This document shows, piece by piece, positions 8,520 through 16,339 of a DNA stretch of 64,000 nucleotides. Within the stretch, counting starts at the first letter, position 1; every line of letters begins with the position of its first letter. Location of the stretch: assembly GCF_016863495.1 (NCBI RefSeq), contig NZ_BOOZ01000036.1, forward strand, positions 1 through 64,000, read 5' to 3'. The position numbers and the translations under genes are program-made. The stretch comes from Micromonospora andamanensis. GTDB lineage: Bacteria; Actinomycetota; Actinomycetes; Mycobacteriales; Micromonosporaceae. The notes below the pieces were generated by a model. The model was not told the DNA's origin, made no database searches, and saw only the letters and a program-made list of their open reading frames with translations.

Positions 8520-9443
8520 TCAACTCCCCGGGGTGTCGTTGTTCGGGCGGGTCTGTTCGGCGAGGAACCGCTCCAACTCGGCACCGAGTTCCTCCGCCGT
8601 GGGCAGGGGACCGTTCTCCGCGGCGAGCAGGTTCTTCTCACCCCGACCCCGGGCGTACGCGTCGTACTGCTCCTCGAGCGCCTGGACCAGGGTGGTGGCC
8701 TCGTCGCTCTGGGCGACCTGCCTGTCGATCTCCACCCGCACCACCTCGGCGGCCGAGCGCAGCCCGTCCCGGGGCAGCAGCAGCCCGGTGCTGCGGGACA
8801 CCGACGCCAGCAGCACCTCGGCGGCGGCCGGGTACTCGGCCTGCGCCACGTAGTGCGGCACGTGCGCGGCGAAGCCGAGCGCGTCCCGGCCGGCCTCGCC
8901 GAGGCGGAACTCCAGCAGGTGACCCACGCTGCCGGGGACCTGTACCCGTTGCAGCCACGGTTCGTAGCCGGCGATCAGATCACGTCGGGTGGCGTGCGCG
9001 GTCACGCCTGTCGGCCGGGTGTGCGGCACCGCCATCGGGATCGCGTTGAGCCCGACGGTGAGCCGTACGTCCAGTCGGGCGGCGAGCCCGGCGACGGCGG
9101 CGGTGAACCGTTCCCACTGAAGGTCGGGCTCCGGCCCGGTGAGCAGCAGAAACGGGGTCTCGTCGTCGTCGTGGAGCAGGTGCAGCTCCAGCACCGGATC
9201 GTCGTAGCTCTCCCAGTGGTCCTCGACGAAGGTCATCACCGGACGGCGGGAGCGGTAGTCGAAGAGCTGGTCCAGGTCGAACCGGGCGACCGGGCGGGAC
9301 TCCAGCGATGTGAGCAGCTGCTCGCGGGCGAGCCGGCTCGCGTTACCGGCGTCGACGAAACCGGTGAGCGCCTGGATCAGGACCGGTTGACCGAGGTCGG
9401 GCAGATCGTCGGTGAGTTCGTAGAGCTCGTGTGGGTCGAGCAC
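8520..9443 (-). CDS. PAC2 family protein (proteasome-assembly-chaperone-like)
   Basis: A 307-residue member of the actinobacterial PAC2 family, related to eukaryotic and archaeal proteasome-assembly chaperones. The N-terminal part has the typical LIQALTGFVDAGNASRLA stretch, followed by FLLLTGPEPDLQWERF and a long C-terminal helix region. The GTG at 9443 has GGGAGG eight bases upstream; the open frame continues far beyond but that extension overlaps divergent genes and is not coding. Actinomycetes carry 20S proteasomes, but a direct link for this subfamily is not established. It is first in a two-gene operon with the hydrolase. Confidence 0.82.
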   Translation of the reverse strand: MLDPHELYELTDDLPDLGQPVLIQALTGFVDAGNASRLAREQLLTSLESRPVARFDLDQLFDYRSRRPVMTFVEDHWESYDDPVLELHLLHDDDETPFLLLTGPEPDLQWERFTAAVAGLAARLDVRLTVGLNAIPMAVPHTRPTGVTAHATRRDLIAGYEPWLQRVQVPGSVGHLLEFRLGEAGRDALGFAAHVPHYVAQAEYPAAAEVLLASVSRSTGLLLPRDGLRSAAEVVRVEIDRQVAQSDEATTLVQALEEQYDAYARGRGEKNLLAAENGPLPTAEELGAELERFLAEQTRPNNDTPGS

Positions 9444-9635
9444 CGGTGCGGCCTCCCTGCAAGTGCGTAACGGGTCACCGGAATGACAGCGACCCGATCG
9501 CCAGAACGTACCTGCCATCCTCGTGCATTCCTGTCGCGCCGGTCCGCCCGGGCCGACGTCGTCGGCTGATCGGCCGACGGTACGCCGTTGCCACAGCGGG
9601 GTACACATGGATGGGCCCCACCGAGAGGAGAGGTG

Positions 9636-10400
9636 ATGAGCGATCCCGTGCCCGCCGAGGGCCAGCCCGTCACCCCGGCCCCGCCCGCCCCGGGCGGCCG
9701 GGTTGCCGAAGCGCCACCGGCCACGCTCTGGGACCGGATGCGCCAGGACCCGCAGTACGCTCCCGAACATCTGGCCCTGGAGGCGGTGCGCCGGCTCGGA
9801 CCGGAGGCCGCGCAGTGGGCGCAGCGGATCCGCGCCGCCCAGCCCGGGATCAGCGCCGAGGTCCTGGCCGAGCAGGCGGTACGTCGGTTCGTCAACCAGG
9901 CCCGGCTCTCCGGTGCGGTCTCCGGTGCGGCCGGACTGCCCGGCGCGGTGATCGACGTGGGCGTGCTGGCCTGGACCCAGTCCCGCATGGTCCTGCACGT
10001 CGCCGCCGCGTACGGCGTCGACCCGACGCATGCCGACCGTGCTACCGACCTGCTCGTGCTGCAGAAGGTGCACAAGGTCGCCGCGAGCGCCCGGGTGGCG
10101 CTCGGCGTGGCGGCCGGGCGGGAACGGGCGGGTGCGCTGTTCGGCGGCGGTGGGCAGGCCCCGCTCGGCCGGGTGATGCTGCACCTCGGGGTGCGCCTCG
10201 CCCAGATGGCCGGGGTACGCGCGGCGAAGCGACTCTTCGCCAAGGTGGTCCCCGGGGCGGCGATCGTCCTCGGCACCTGGGCGAACTCCTCGGCCACCAA
10301 GAAGGTCGCCGAACGCTCCCGGGCGCTCTACCGCCAGCAGAGCGGGCCCCACATTCCGTCGCCACGTCGTCCCGACGAGCCGGGCGATCAGTCGGCGTAG
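9636..10400 (+). CDS. EcsC-like protein
   Basis: A 254-residue protein with Ala-rich amphipathic helices. The central LSGAVSGAAGLPGAVIDVGVLAWTQ and following MVLHVAAAYGVD resemble the EcsC family, whose biochemical role is unclear. A hydrophobic stretch near the C-terminus (VVPGAAIVLGTWANSSATKK) may associate with membranes. The ATG at 9636 is preceded by GAGGAGAGGTG, a strong ribosome site. The 3' end overlaps the convergent SGNH hydrolase gene by 13 bases. I am confident that it is a gene, less so of its family. Confidence 0.65.
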   Translation: MSDPVPAEGQPVTPAPPAPGGRVAEAPPATLWDRMRQDPQYAPEHLALEAVRRLGPEAAQWAQRIRAAQPGISAEVLAEQAVRRFVNQARLSGAVSGAAGLPGAVIDVGVLAWTQSRMVLHVAAAYGVDPTHADRATDLLVLQKVHKVAASARVALGVAAGRERAGALFGGGGQAPLGRVMLHLGVRLAQMAGVRAAKRLFAKVVPGAAIVLGTWANSSATKKVAERSRALYRQQSGPHIPSPRRPDEPGDQSA

Positions 10401-11239
10401 CCGGAGGAGCGCCAGGTCACCTCGGCGAGCCGGGACTGACCGGCGGTGTTGGGGTGGAAGTAGTCGAGCGCGTTGACCAGATCCAGGTCGAAGCGGACCC
10501 GGTGCGCGGCGCCGCCGTCGTAGCGGCATCGGGAGCCGTACGCCCGGCACGCCGCCTTCAACTGCCCGTTGTACGCGGAGACCCGTTCCCGGAAGGCCGC
10601 GCGGCGGCTCCGATCCGCGGGTGCGGTGGATGTCGCCTCGGCCAGCAGGGCCGGACACACACCCCGTCGCCAGGCGCGTACCGCCCGGGGCTCGTCGTGG
10701 CCGACCTCCCAGAGCCGGTACAGGTTGGGGATGCTGACGACCAGGACCCGCGCCTTCGGACGCCCCTCGCGCAGCACCCGCAGCCCTCTGTCGATCTCGG
10801 CGCGGAACTCGGTCACCGGGGTCATCGCCTCGATCGTGGCGCGGCAGGCGTCGTTGGCGCCGACGAGCACCGTTACGTAGTCGGCTCGGTCGCGTACCGC
10901 CGCCTCCGCCTGCCCGGCCAGCGCACCGGCCCGGGCCCCCGGCCGGGCGTGGTTGTGGGCCTTGCCGCGCAGCGCCGGGTTGCGGTCGAGCAGGCGACGG
11001 TAGTGGCTCTCCACCCGCAGGCCGTCCCCCGTCGACCAGGAGTTGCGCTGGCATGAGCTGAGCAGCAGGCACGACCCGAAGCCCGTGGTGATGGAGTCGC
11101 CGAGGGCGGCGACGACCCGGGGGGAGCCGGGCTGGGCCGTGCCACCCGACGGTCGGGGCGCCGCGTCCCCGCCCGCCTCGCAGGCCAACGCGACGAGGGC
11201 GAGCAGGCAGACGGCGGCGGTGGTCCAGCGTCCAGGCAT
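10388..11239 (-). CDS. SGNH/GDSL-family hydrolase, lipoprotein
   Basis: A 283-residue secreted esterase-like protein. The N-terminus is a lipoprotein signal peptide with the lipobox LVALAC, placing it on the outer face of the membrane. SGNH block I is ALGDSITTGFG (nucleophile Ser), block III is VGANDAC (Asn), and block V is DYFHPNTAGQSRLAE (Asp and His). A central Cys-containing segment (LLLSSCQRNSW) is typical of actinobacterial members. The family cleaves acyl esters of lipids or polysaccharides; the actual substrate is unknown. Confidence 0.88.
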   Translation of the reverse strand: MPGRWTTAAVCLLALVALACEAGGDAAPRPSGGTAQPGSPRVVAALGDSITTGFGSCLLLSSCQRNSWSTGDGLRVESHYRRLLDRNPALRGKAHNHARPGARAGALAGQAEAAVRDRADYVTVLVGANDACRATIEAMTPVTEFRAEIDRGLRVLREGRPKARVLVVSIPNLYRLWEVGHDEPRAVRAWRRGVCPALLAEATSTAPADRSRRAAFRERVSAYNGQLKAACRAYGSRCRYDGGAAHRVRFDLDLVNALDYFHPNTAGQSRLAEVTWRSSGYAD

Positions 11240-11378
11240 GACTTCCCCAGCCTCACAGCGCAGAGCGACGGCACGGTGACTCTACGCGCGTAGGCCGTGC
11301 TGGTCACGCGCTGCTGTCGGAGATGCGGCAGTGCCCTGTCGTACCACTCGCCGCCGTGCTATACGGCCCGGCCGCTCG

Positions 11379-11975
11379 CTACCGGTGCCAGGGTGTCCGC
11401 TGGCCGTGCAGCCACCAGTGCAGCGCCCGGGTGATCCGGGGCAGCACCAGGTAGGTCATCAGCGGTGTCAGGGTGAGTGTCATGAGAAGTACCCGCGCCG
11501 CCGTCGGCAGTCCGGGCAGGAGTTGGCCGGTGAGCAGGGTGGCGGTCAGGCTGAGCGGGAAGAACGCCAGCCAGATCGTCACCGCCTGCTTCCAACGGGG
11601 AGGCGACGGAGGCACTGTCGGTTCCGCGTCGAGCGGCTCGATGTCCGCCGCGCGCGGCGGATCGAACCAGCCCTCGATGCCGGTCCGTCGCTCGACGTGG
11701 GTGTGCTCGACGATGCCCTGCGCCGACGTCAGCCACCAGTGTCGCTGCGGCGATTCCTCCCAGCGGCGCAGAGTGTCCGGGTCGGCGAACCGGTAGAGCA
11801 TGTGCCAGTCGCCGGATCCGGGGGCGCGGCGCACCCAGCCCGCCCCCAGGAAACCCGGGAACGCCTCGGCCAGCGCCGTGCCGGCCCGCATCCACGCCAC
11901 CATCTCGTCGGTACGGGCGGGGTCGGCGCGTCGGGCGACGGCGACGGTCACCGGCTCGGCCTGGCTCACGGTCAT
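11379..11975 (-). CDS. ABM-domain protein with C-terminal membrane helices
   Basis: A 198-residue protein with an N-terminal antibiotic-biosynthesis-monooxygenase fold (about 1-110; PVTVAVARRADPARTDEMVAW... and DWHMLYRFADPDTLRRWEES). Two hydrophobic helices follow (about 130-150 and 160-180), ending in an RALHWWLHG-type tail. Such fusions are common in actinobacteria and act on unidentified substrates at the membrane. I use the second Met (11975) because the 22 residues before it are low-complexity and the following sequence begins the fold. Confidence 0.78.
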   Translation of the reverse strand: MTVSQAEPVTVAVARRADPARTDEMVAWMRAGTALAEAFPGFLGAGWVRRAPGSGDWHMLYRFADPDTLRRWEESPQRHWWLTSAQGIVEHTHVERRTGIEGWFDPPRAADIEPLDAEPTVPPSPPRWKQAVTIWLAFFPLSLTATLLTGQLLPGLPTAARVLLMTLTLTPLMTYLVLPRITRALHWWLHGQRTPWHR

Positions 11976-12112
11976 GGGTCCATGTTCCCCGCCGATGCCC
12001 GGATCGGCCGGGTCTGGCCGGGCCGGTGTAACGCAACGCACGGCCGGAACCGATGGGCTCGGGCGGCTGGCGGCGGCGGGCCATTGTCACAGGCGGCTGC
12101 TCGACTGGACGG

Positions 12113-12788
12113 ATGACGACCCAGGACATGATTCTCGTGCTCGGCGCCACCGGTACGACAGGTAGGCCGCGTCGTCCGCCGGCTGCGGGACGCCGGCCAC
12201 GCGGTCCGGCCCGCCTCCCGTTCCGGAGAGCCGCGCTTCGACTGGACCGATCCGAGCTCCTGGCGGGCGTCCCTCGCCGGGGTCACCGCGATGTATCTGA
12301 TGGCGCCGCACGACCGGCCGGTCGAGTCCGATTTCGTCCGGCTGGCCGTGGAGCACGGCGTGGGCCGGGTGGTGCTGCTCTCCAGCCGGGCGATCGAGGC
12401 GATGGGCGACGCCCGCCAGTGCTTCGTCGACGCCGACGACATCGCAGATGTAGCGGTCGCCGCCCTCACCGGTGCCGGACACGCCGGCCGGACGTACGAG
12501 ATCACCGGCCCGGAGGCGCTCTCCTTCGGCGATGCCGCGGAGATCCTCACCGAAACCGTCGGCCGCCCGGTGCGTCACCTCGGTACGGCCGACGACTACC
12601 GGGCGGTGATGCTCGCGCTGGGGGTACCGGCGGAGCAGGTGGCGGGCGAGATCGCCGCGTTCGGGGCACTACGCGACCTGGGCGACGGGCAGCCGACCGG
12701 GACGGTGCGGCTGGTCACCGGCCACGACCCGAAGAGCTTCGCCGCGTACGCCGCCGACGCGGCCGCCCGTGGCGCCTGGCGTTCCTGA
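12113..12788 (+). pseudogene. NmrA-type NAD(P)-binding reductase, broken
   Basis: Residues MILVLGATGTTGR start a Rossmann fold in one frame, but after about 12167 the homologous sequence continues in the next frame (RVVRRLRDAGHAV... GEPRFDWTDPSSW... TAMYLMAPHD) to the stop at 12788. A single extra C at 12167-12168 explains the shift. A second lesion is likely: the text jumps from SSRAIEAMGDARQ straight to CFVDADDIADVAVAAL, where family members normally have roughly 55 more residues containing the active-site region. Both defects suggest a decayed gene rather than a sequencing error alone. The intact 3' portion could still be translated from 12291. Confidence 0.75.
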
Positions 12789-12817
12789 TCGGCCGGTACC
12801 GGAACCCCCGGGCGACG

Positions 12818-12840
12818 GTTAGCTCCGGCGGCGCGGGGTA
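12818..12840 (+). promoter_or_regulatory. SigB/SigF-type promoter (near-consensus)
   Basis: GTTA (12818-12821), a 14-base spacer, and GGGTA (12836-12840). It differs by one base from the GTTT-N14-16-GGGTA consensus of SigB/SigF-type sigma factors. The ATG at 12851 lies only ten bases past the -10 element, the same layout as other promoters in the 42-47 kb region. Confidence 0.5.
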
Positions 12841-12850
12841 GGTGGAGGTG

Positions 12851-13114
12851 ATGACGAGATCACAGCCCCGGCGTGCCCGTGGCACGGTCGGTCACGCGTA
12901 CAGCGCGCTGAACCTGCGGCTGGCGCTGGCCAGCTTCGGGCTCGTCACCATGATCGTTTTTGCGGTGTTGGCGTTCCGTGCCGACGTGGCCTGGTTGGGC
13001 GTCGTCTGTGCCGTGTTCGCGGTGGTCGCCGTCGTCGACCTGATCGTCATCCAACGTCGTCGCGCCGCCCGCCGTCGGGAGGAGCCCGGCGTGCGGCACT
13101 CACTCTTCGAGTGA
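12851..13114 (+). CDS. Small membrane protein, DUF6343-like
   Basis: An 87-residue protein with a basic N-terminus, two membrane helices (about 22-42 and 47-67) and a basic cytoplasmic tail. The segment TVGHAYSALNLRLALASFGLV matches what I recall of the DUF6343 family of actinobacteria; function unknown. I choose ATG 12851 over the GTG at 12842, because a SigB-type promoter ends at 12840, ten bases before it. The dehydrogenase gene follows within 15 bases and may be cotranscribed. Confidence 0.72.
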   Translation: MTRSQPRRARGTVGHAYSALNLRLALASFGLVTMIVFAVLAFRADVAWLGVVCAVFAVVAVVDLIVIQRRRAARRREEPGVRHSLFE

Positions 13115-13128
13115 CGGGAGTAACCCTG

Positions 13129-14541
13129 ATGACCATCGCCACCACCAATCCGGTGACCGGCCAGGTGCTCAAGACGTACGAGGCGATGTCCGACGAGCAG
13201 ATCGACGGCGCGATCGAGCGGACCGACCTGGCGTACCGGCAGCTGCGCGGCACCACGATCGAGCAGCGCGGGCGGTGGCTGAACGTGGCGGCGGACCTGC
13301 TGGAGGCGGAACGGGACGAGATCGCCAGGCTGATGACCACCGAGATGGGCAAGACGCTCGCCGCCGCCAAGGCCGAGGTCACCAAGTGCGCCACCGCCTG
13401 CCGCTTCTACGCCGGCCGGGCCGCCGAGTTCCTCGCCGACGAGCCGGCCGACGCCGCGGCGGTCTCGGCGACCCGGGCGTTCGTCCGCTACCAGCCGATC
13501 GGGCCGGTGCTGGCGGTGATGCCGTGGAACTTCCCCCTCTGGCAGGTGATGCGGTTCGCCGCGCCGGCCCTGATGGCCGGCAACACCGGGCTGCTCAAGC
13601 ACGCCTCCAACGTGCCGCAGACCGCGCTGCTGCTGGAGGACCTGTTCCGGCGGGCCGGTTTCCCCGAGGGCGCGTTCACCACCCTGCTTGTCGGCTCCGA
13701 GGCGGTGGACCGGATCCTCAGCGATCCCCGGGTACGCGCCGCCACGCTCACGGGCAGCGAGGTCGCCGGCCGGTCGATCGCGCAGATCGCCGGCCGGGAG
13801 TTGAAGAAGACAGTGCTGGAACTGGGTGGCAGCGACCCGTTCGTGGTGATGCCCTCCGCCGACGTGGACCTGGCCGCGCAGGTGGCCACCACCGCCCGCT
13901 GCCAGAACAACGGCCAGTCCTGCATCGCGGCCAAGCGTTTCATCGTGCACACCGACGTCTACGACGCCTTCGCCGAGGCGTTCGCGCGGCACATGTCGGC
14001 GCTGCGGGTGGGTGACCCGATGGACGACGGCACCGACGTCGGCCCGCTGGCCTCCGAGCGGGGCCGCGACGAGGTCGACGCGCAGGTCCGCGACGCCGTC
14101 GACAAGGGCGCCACGGTGCTCTGCGGTGGCGAGAAGCCAGCCGGGGCGGGCTGGTTCTACCCGCCGACGGTGGTGACGGATCTGAACCCGGGCATGCGGA
14201 TGTGGGCCGAGGAGGTGTTCGGGCCGGTCGCCGGGTTGTACCGGGCCTCGTCGTACGACGAGGCGATCGAGCTGGCCAACGGCACCAGCTTCGGGCTCGG
14301 CTCGAACGCCTGGACCCGCGATCCGCAGGAGCAGCAGCGGTTCGCCACCGACCTGGAGGCCGGCGCGGTCTTCATCAACGGGATGACGACGTCCTACCCC
14401 GAGTTGCCCTTCGGCGGGGTGAAGAACTCCGGCTACGGCCGGGAACTTTCCGCCCAGGGCATGCACGAGTTCTGCAACGTCAAGACGGTCTGGGTGGGGG
14501 AGGGCGTGGCCACCGCCGGCGCCGGCGCCCACGCCGAGTAG
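13129..14541 (+). CDS. gabD: NADP-dependent succinic semialdehyde dehydrogenase
   Basis: An aldehyde dehydrogenase of 470 residues that most resembles enzymes oxidising succinic semialdehyde to succinate (GABA degradation). Key elements: the MPWNFPLWQVMRFAAPALMAGN cofactor-binding region, general base Glu in LELGGSDPF, nucleophile Cys in NNGQSCIAAKRF, and EEVFGPVAGLYR near the C-terminus. The ATG at 13129 has GACGGGAG upstream; the GTG at 13111 overlaps the preceding stop and is less likely. Substrate assignment rests on subfamily resemblance. No GABA transaminase is nearby. Confidence 0.88.
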   Translation: MTIATTNPVTGQVLKTYEAMSDEQIDGAIERTDLAYRQLRGTTIEQRGRWLNVAADLLEAERDEIARLMTTEMGKTLAAAKAEVTKCATACRFYAGRAAEFLADEPADAAAVSATRAFVRYQPIGPVLAVMPWNFPLWQVMRFAAPALMAGNTGLLKHASNVPQTALLLEDLFRRAGFPEGAFTTLLVGSEAVDRILSDPRVRAATLTGSEVAGRSIAQIAGRELKKTVLELGGSDPFVVMPSADVDLAAQVATTARCQNNGQSCIAAKRFIVHTDVYDAFAEAFARHMSALRVGDPMDDGTDVGPLASERGRDEVDAQVRDAVDKGATVLCGGEKPAGAGWFYPPTVVTDLNPGMRMWAEEVFGPVAGLYRASSYDEAIELANGTSFGLGSNAWTRDPQEQQRFATDLEAGAVFINGMTTSYPELPFGGVKNSGYGRELSAQGMHEFCNVKTVWVGEGVATAGAGAHAE

Positions 14542-14583
14542 CAGCTGCTTACAACGCTGCCCGGCTGGGTAGTGAAGCGCGGC

Positions 14584-15543
14584 ATGACGGCGATCGCGTT
14601 TCACGCTTCCCACGAGCAGATCCACCCGGGTGAGCTGCTGGAGGCGGTGGTCCACGCCGAGCAGGTCGGCTTCGACGCCGCCATGTGCTCGGACCACTTC
14701 GCCCCCTGGAGCGAGCGCCAGGGTCACTCCGGATTCGCCTGGTCCTGGCTCGGGTCGGCGTTGCAGGCCACCGGCCTGTCGTTCGGGGTGGTCAACGCGC
14801 CCGGGCAGCGCTACCACCCGGCGATCATCGCGCAGGCGATCGGCACCCTCGCCGCCATGTATCCGGGCCGGTTCTGGGCGGCCCTGGGCTCCGGTGAGGC
14901 CGCGAACGAGCACATCACCGGGGAGGTGTGGCCGCGCAAGGACGTCCGCAACGCCCGGCTGCGCGAGTGCGTGGACGTCATCCGGGCCCTGCTCGCCGGC
15001 GAGGAGGTCAGCCACGACGGTCTGGTCCGGGTGGACCGGGCGAAGCTGTGGAGCCGCCCGGAACAGCCGCCGGCACTCGTCGGCGCCGCGGTAAGCGTCG
15101 CCACGGCCCGCTGGTGCGCCGAGTGGGCGGACGGCCTGATCACTGTCAACGCGCCGACCGACCACCTGCGTCGCATGATCGACGCCTACCGGGACGCCGG
15201 CGGTCGTGGACCGGTGCACCTACAGGTGCACCTGAGCTGGGCACCCGCTCAGGCGGAGGCCGAGGCGATCGCCTACGACCAGTGGCGCAGCAACGTCTTC
15301 GCCCCGCCGGTCTGCTGGGATCTGGCCACCCCGGAGCACTTCGACGTGGTCTCCGCCGAGGTGCCGATGGCCCGGCTCGCGGAGGTGGTCAACATCTCCG
15401 CCGACCTGGGCCGGCACGTCGGCTGGCTGGAGGAGTACGTCGACCTCGGCTTCGACCAGATCGCCCTGCACCACGTAGGCCAGGACCAAATCCCCTTCCT
15501 GGACACCTTCGCCGACCAGGTCCTCCCCAAACTCCGCCCCTGA
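14584..15543 (+). CDS. LLM-class (F420-type) oxidoreductase
   Basis: A luciferase-like monooxygenase-fold enzyme of 319 residues. It starts MTAIAFHASHEQIHPGELLE, a hallmark of an actinobacterial subfamily of unassigned substrate related to F420-dependent glucose-6-phosphate dehydrogenases. Further motifs are FDAAMCSDHFAPW, RFWAALGSGEAANEHI and the C-terminal GFDQIALHHVG. The cofactor is probably F420 or FMN. Start is ATG 14584; a GTG at 14572 is possible. Its 3' end faces the GNAT gene across the hairpin element at 15565. Confidence 0.82.
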   Translation: MTAIAFHASHEQIHPGELLEAVVHAEQVGFDAAMCSDHFAPWSERQGHSGFAWSWLGSALQATGLSFGVVNAPGQRYHPAIIAQAIGTLAAMYPGRFWAALGSGEAANEHITGEVWPRKDVRNARLRECVDVIRALLAGEEVSHDGLVRVDRAKLWSRPEQPPALVGAAVSVATARWCAEWADGLITVNAPTDHLRRMIDAYRDAGGRGPVHLQVHLSWAPAQAEAEAIAYDQWRSNVFAPPVCWDLATPEHFDVVSAEVPMARLAEVVNISADLGRHVGWLEEYVDLGFDQIALHHVGQDQIPFLDTFADQVLPKLRP

Positions 15544-15564
15544 CCCGCCCGACCCCGACAGGCC

Positions 15565-15627
15565 CGTTGATCATGAGGTTAGCGGCACCCTTAAGATCGA
15601 CAACTGCCGCTAACCTCATGATCAACG
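15565..15627. repeat. Long intergenic hairpin element, copy 1
   Basis: A nearly perfect inverted repeat with arms of about 23 bases beginning CGTTGATCATGAGGTTAGCG. It lies between the convergent LLM and GNAT genes and actually supplies the GNAT stop codon (15622-15624). A second copy of identical 61-base core length occurs at 61179-61239, matching in 45 of 61 positions when inverted. It probably acts as a bidirectional terminator and is a member of a dispersed family. Confidence 0.9.
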
Positions 15628-16188
15628 CGAGCGGGGTGGGGACTGGGGGTGGGGGTGGATGGGGCGGGTGAGGATCTGGCCGGGCCAGGGCTGACGGTTG
15701 GGGCGGGGCACGGTGAACGGGTCGGTGGGGGTGAAGCCCTGGCGTTCGTACCAGCGCACCAGCGCGCCGTCGTCGCCGGCGTAGCAGTCCACCCGCAGCA
15801 GCCCGACCCCGCGTTCCCGGGCCAGGTCGGCGGCGTGCGCCAGTAGCCGCCCACCGATTCCCCGCCCGGCGGACGCCCGGTCGGTGACCAGCAGGTTCAC
15901 GTACAGCTCGGGTTCGGTCGCGGGTGGCACGTACTCGGTGGCAGACCCCACCACCAGCGCGCCGACCGGACGTCCGTCCACCTCGGCCAGCCACAGCCCG
16001 CCGCCGGTGGCCCACACGTCGGCCTGGGCGATGCGGCGGGGATCCGTCGAGGCGGGATCCGCGCCCCACTGTCCGGTCCGACCCTGCCTCACCAGCCAGG
16101 CGGTCGCGTCGTCGAGCAGCCGCAGCACCGCCGCCGCGTCCGCCTTCCCACCGCTGCGCACCACCACCCCGTCGAGATCATCCACCAC
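15622..16188 (-). CDS. GNAT-family N-acetyltransferase
   Basis: A 188-residue acetyl-CoA-dependent acetyltransferase. The acetyl-CoA-binding motif A reads LLVTDRASAGRGIGGRLLAHA (Q/R-x-x-G-x-G/A type), followed by RVDCYAGDDGALVRWYERQGF. The N-terminal half GLWLAEVDGRPVGALVVG is the usual strand 2-4 region. The GTG at 16188 has GGGAGG five bases upstream, and the 48-residue extension before it runs through a terminator hairpin and is not believable. The last codons and stop lie inside hairpin element 1. The substrate is unknown. Confidence 0.85.
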   Translation of the reverse strand: MVDDLDGVVVRSGGKADAAAVLRLLDDATAWLVRQGRTGQWGADPASTDPRRIAQADVWATGGGLWLAEVDGRPVGALVVGSATEYVPPATEPELYVNLLVTDRASAGRGIGGRLLAHAADLARERGVGLLRVDCYAGDDGALVRWYERQGFTPTDPFTVPRPNRQPWPGQILTRPIHPHPQSPPRSR

Positions 16189-16229
16189 CCCATCCTCCCG
16201 CACGCCGCCGGACCAGCCAGCCCCGACGA

Positions 16230-16279
16230 TCAAGAAGTTCTGGTCCGGATCCTGACGGAACCGGACCAGAACTTCTTGA
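16230..16279 (-). terminator. Long hairpin downstream of the GH9 cellulase
   Basis: Perfect 19-base arms (16230-16248 and 16261-16279) around a 12-base loop. It lies 61 bases past the stop of the GH9 gene and ahead of the GNAT start on the same strand. The arm begins TCAAGAAGTTCTGGTCC, sharing the GATCAWGARGTT signature with hairpin elements at 15565 and 61179, so it looks like a third, diverged family member acting as terminator. Confidence 0.75.
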
Positions 16280-16339
16280 ACATTTCGTGGGTTGGGGGCC
16301 GGGTGGGGCGCCGGTCGCCGACGGCACCCCACCCGGGGT

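Noticed and set aside
9444..11072. N-terminal extension of the PAC2 protein by 543 codons
   Set aside because: It is antisense to EcsC-like and overlaps the SGNH gene; GTG 9443 has a good ribosome site and begins the family homology.
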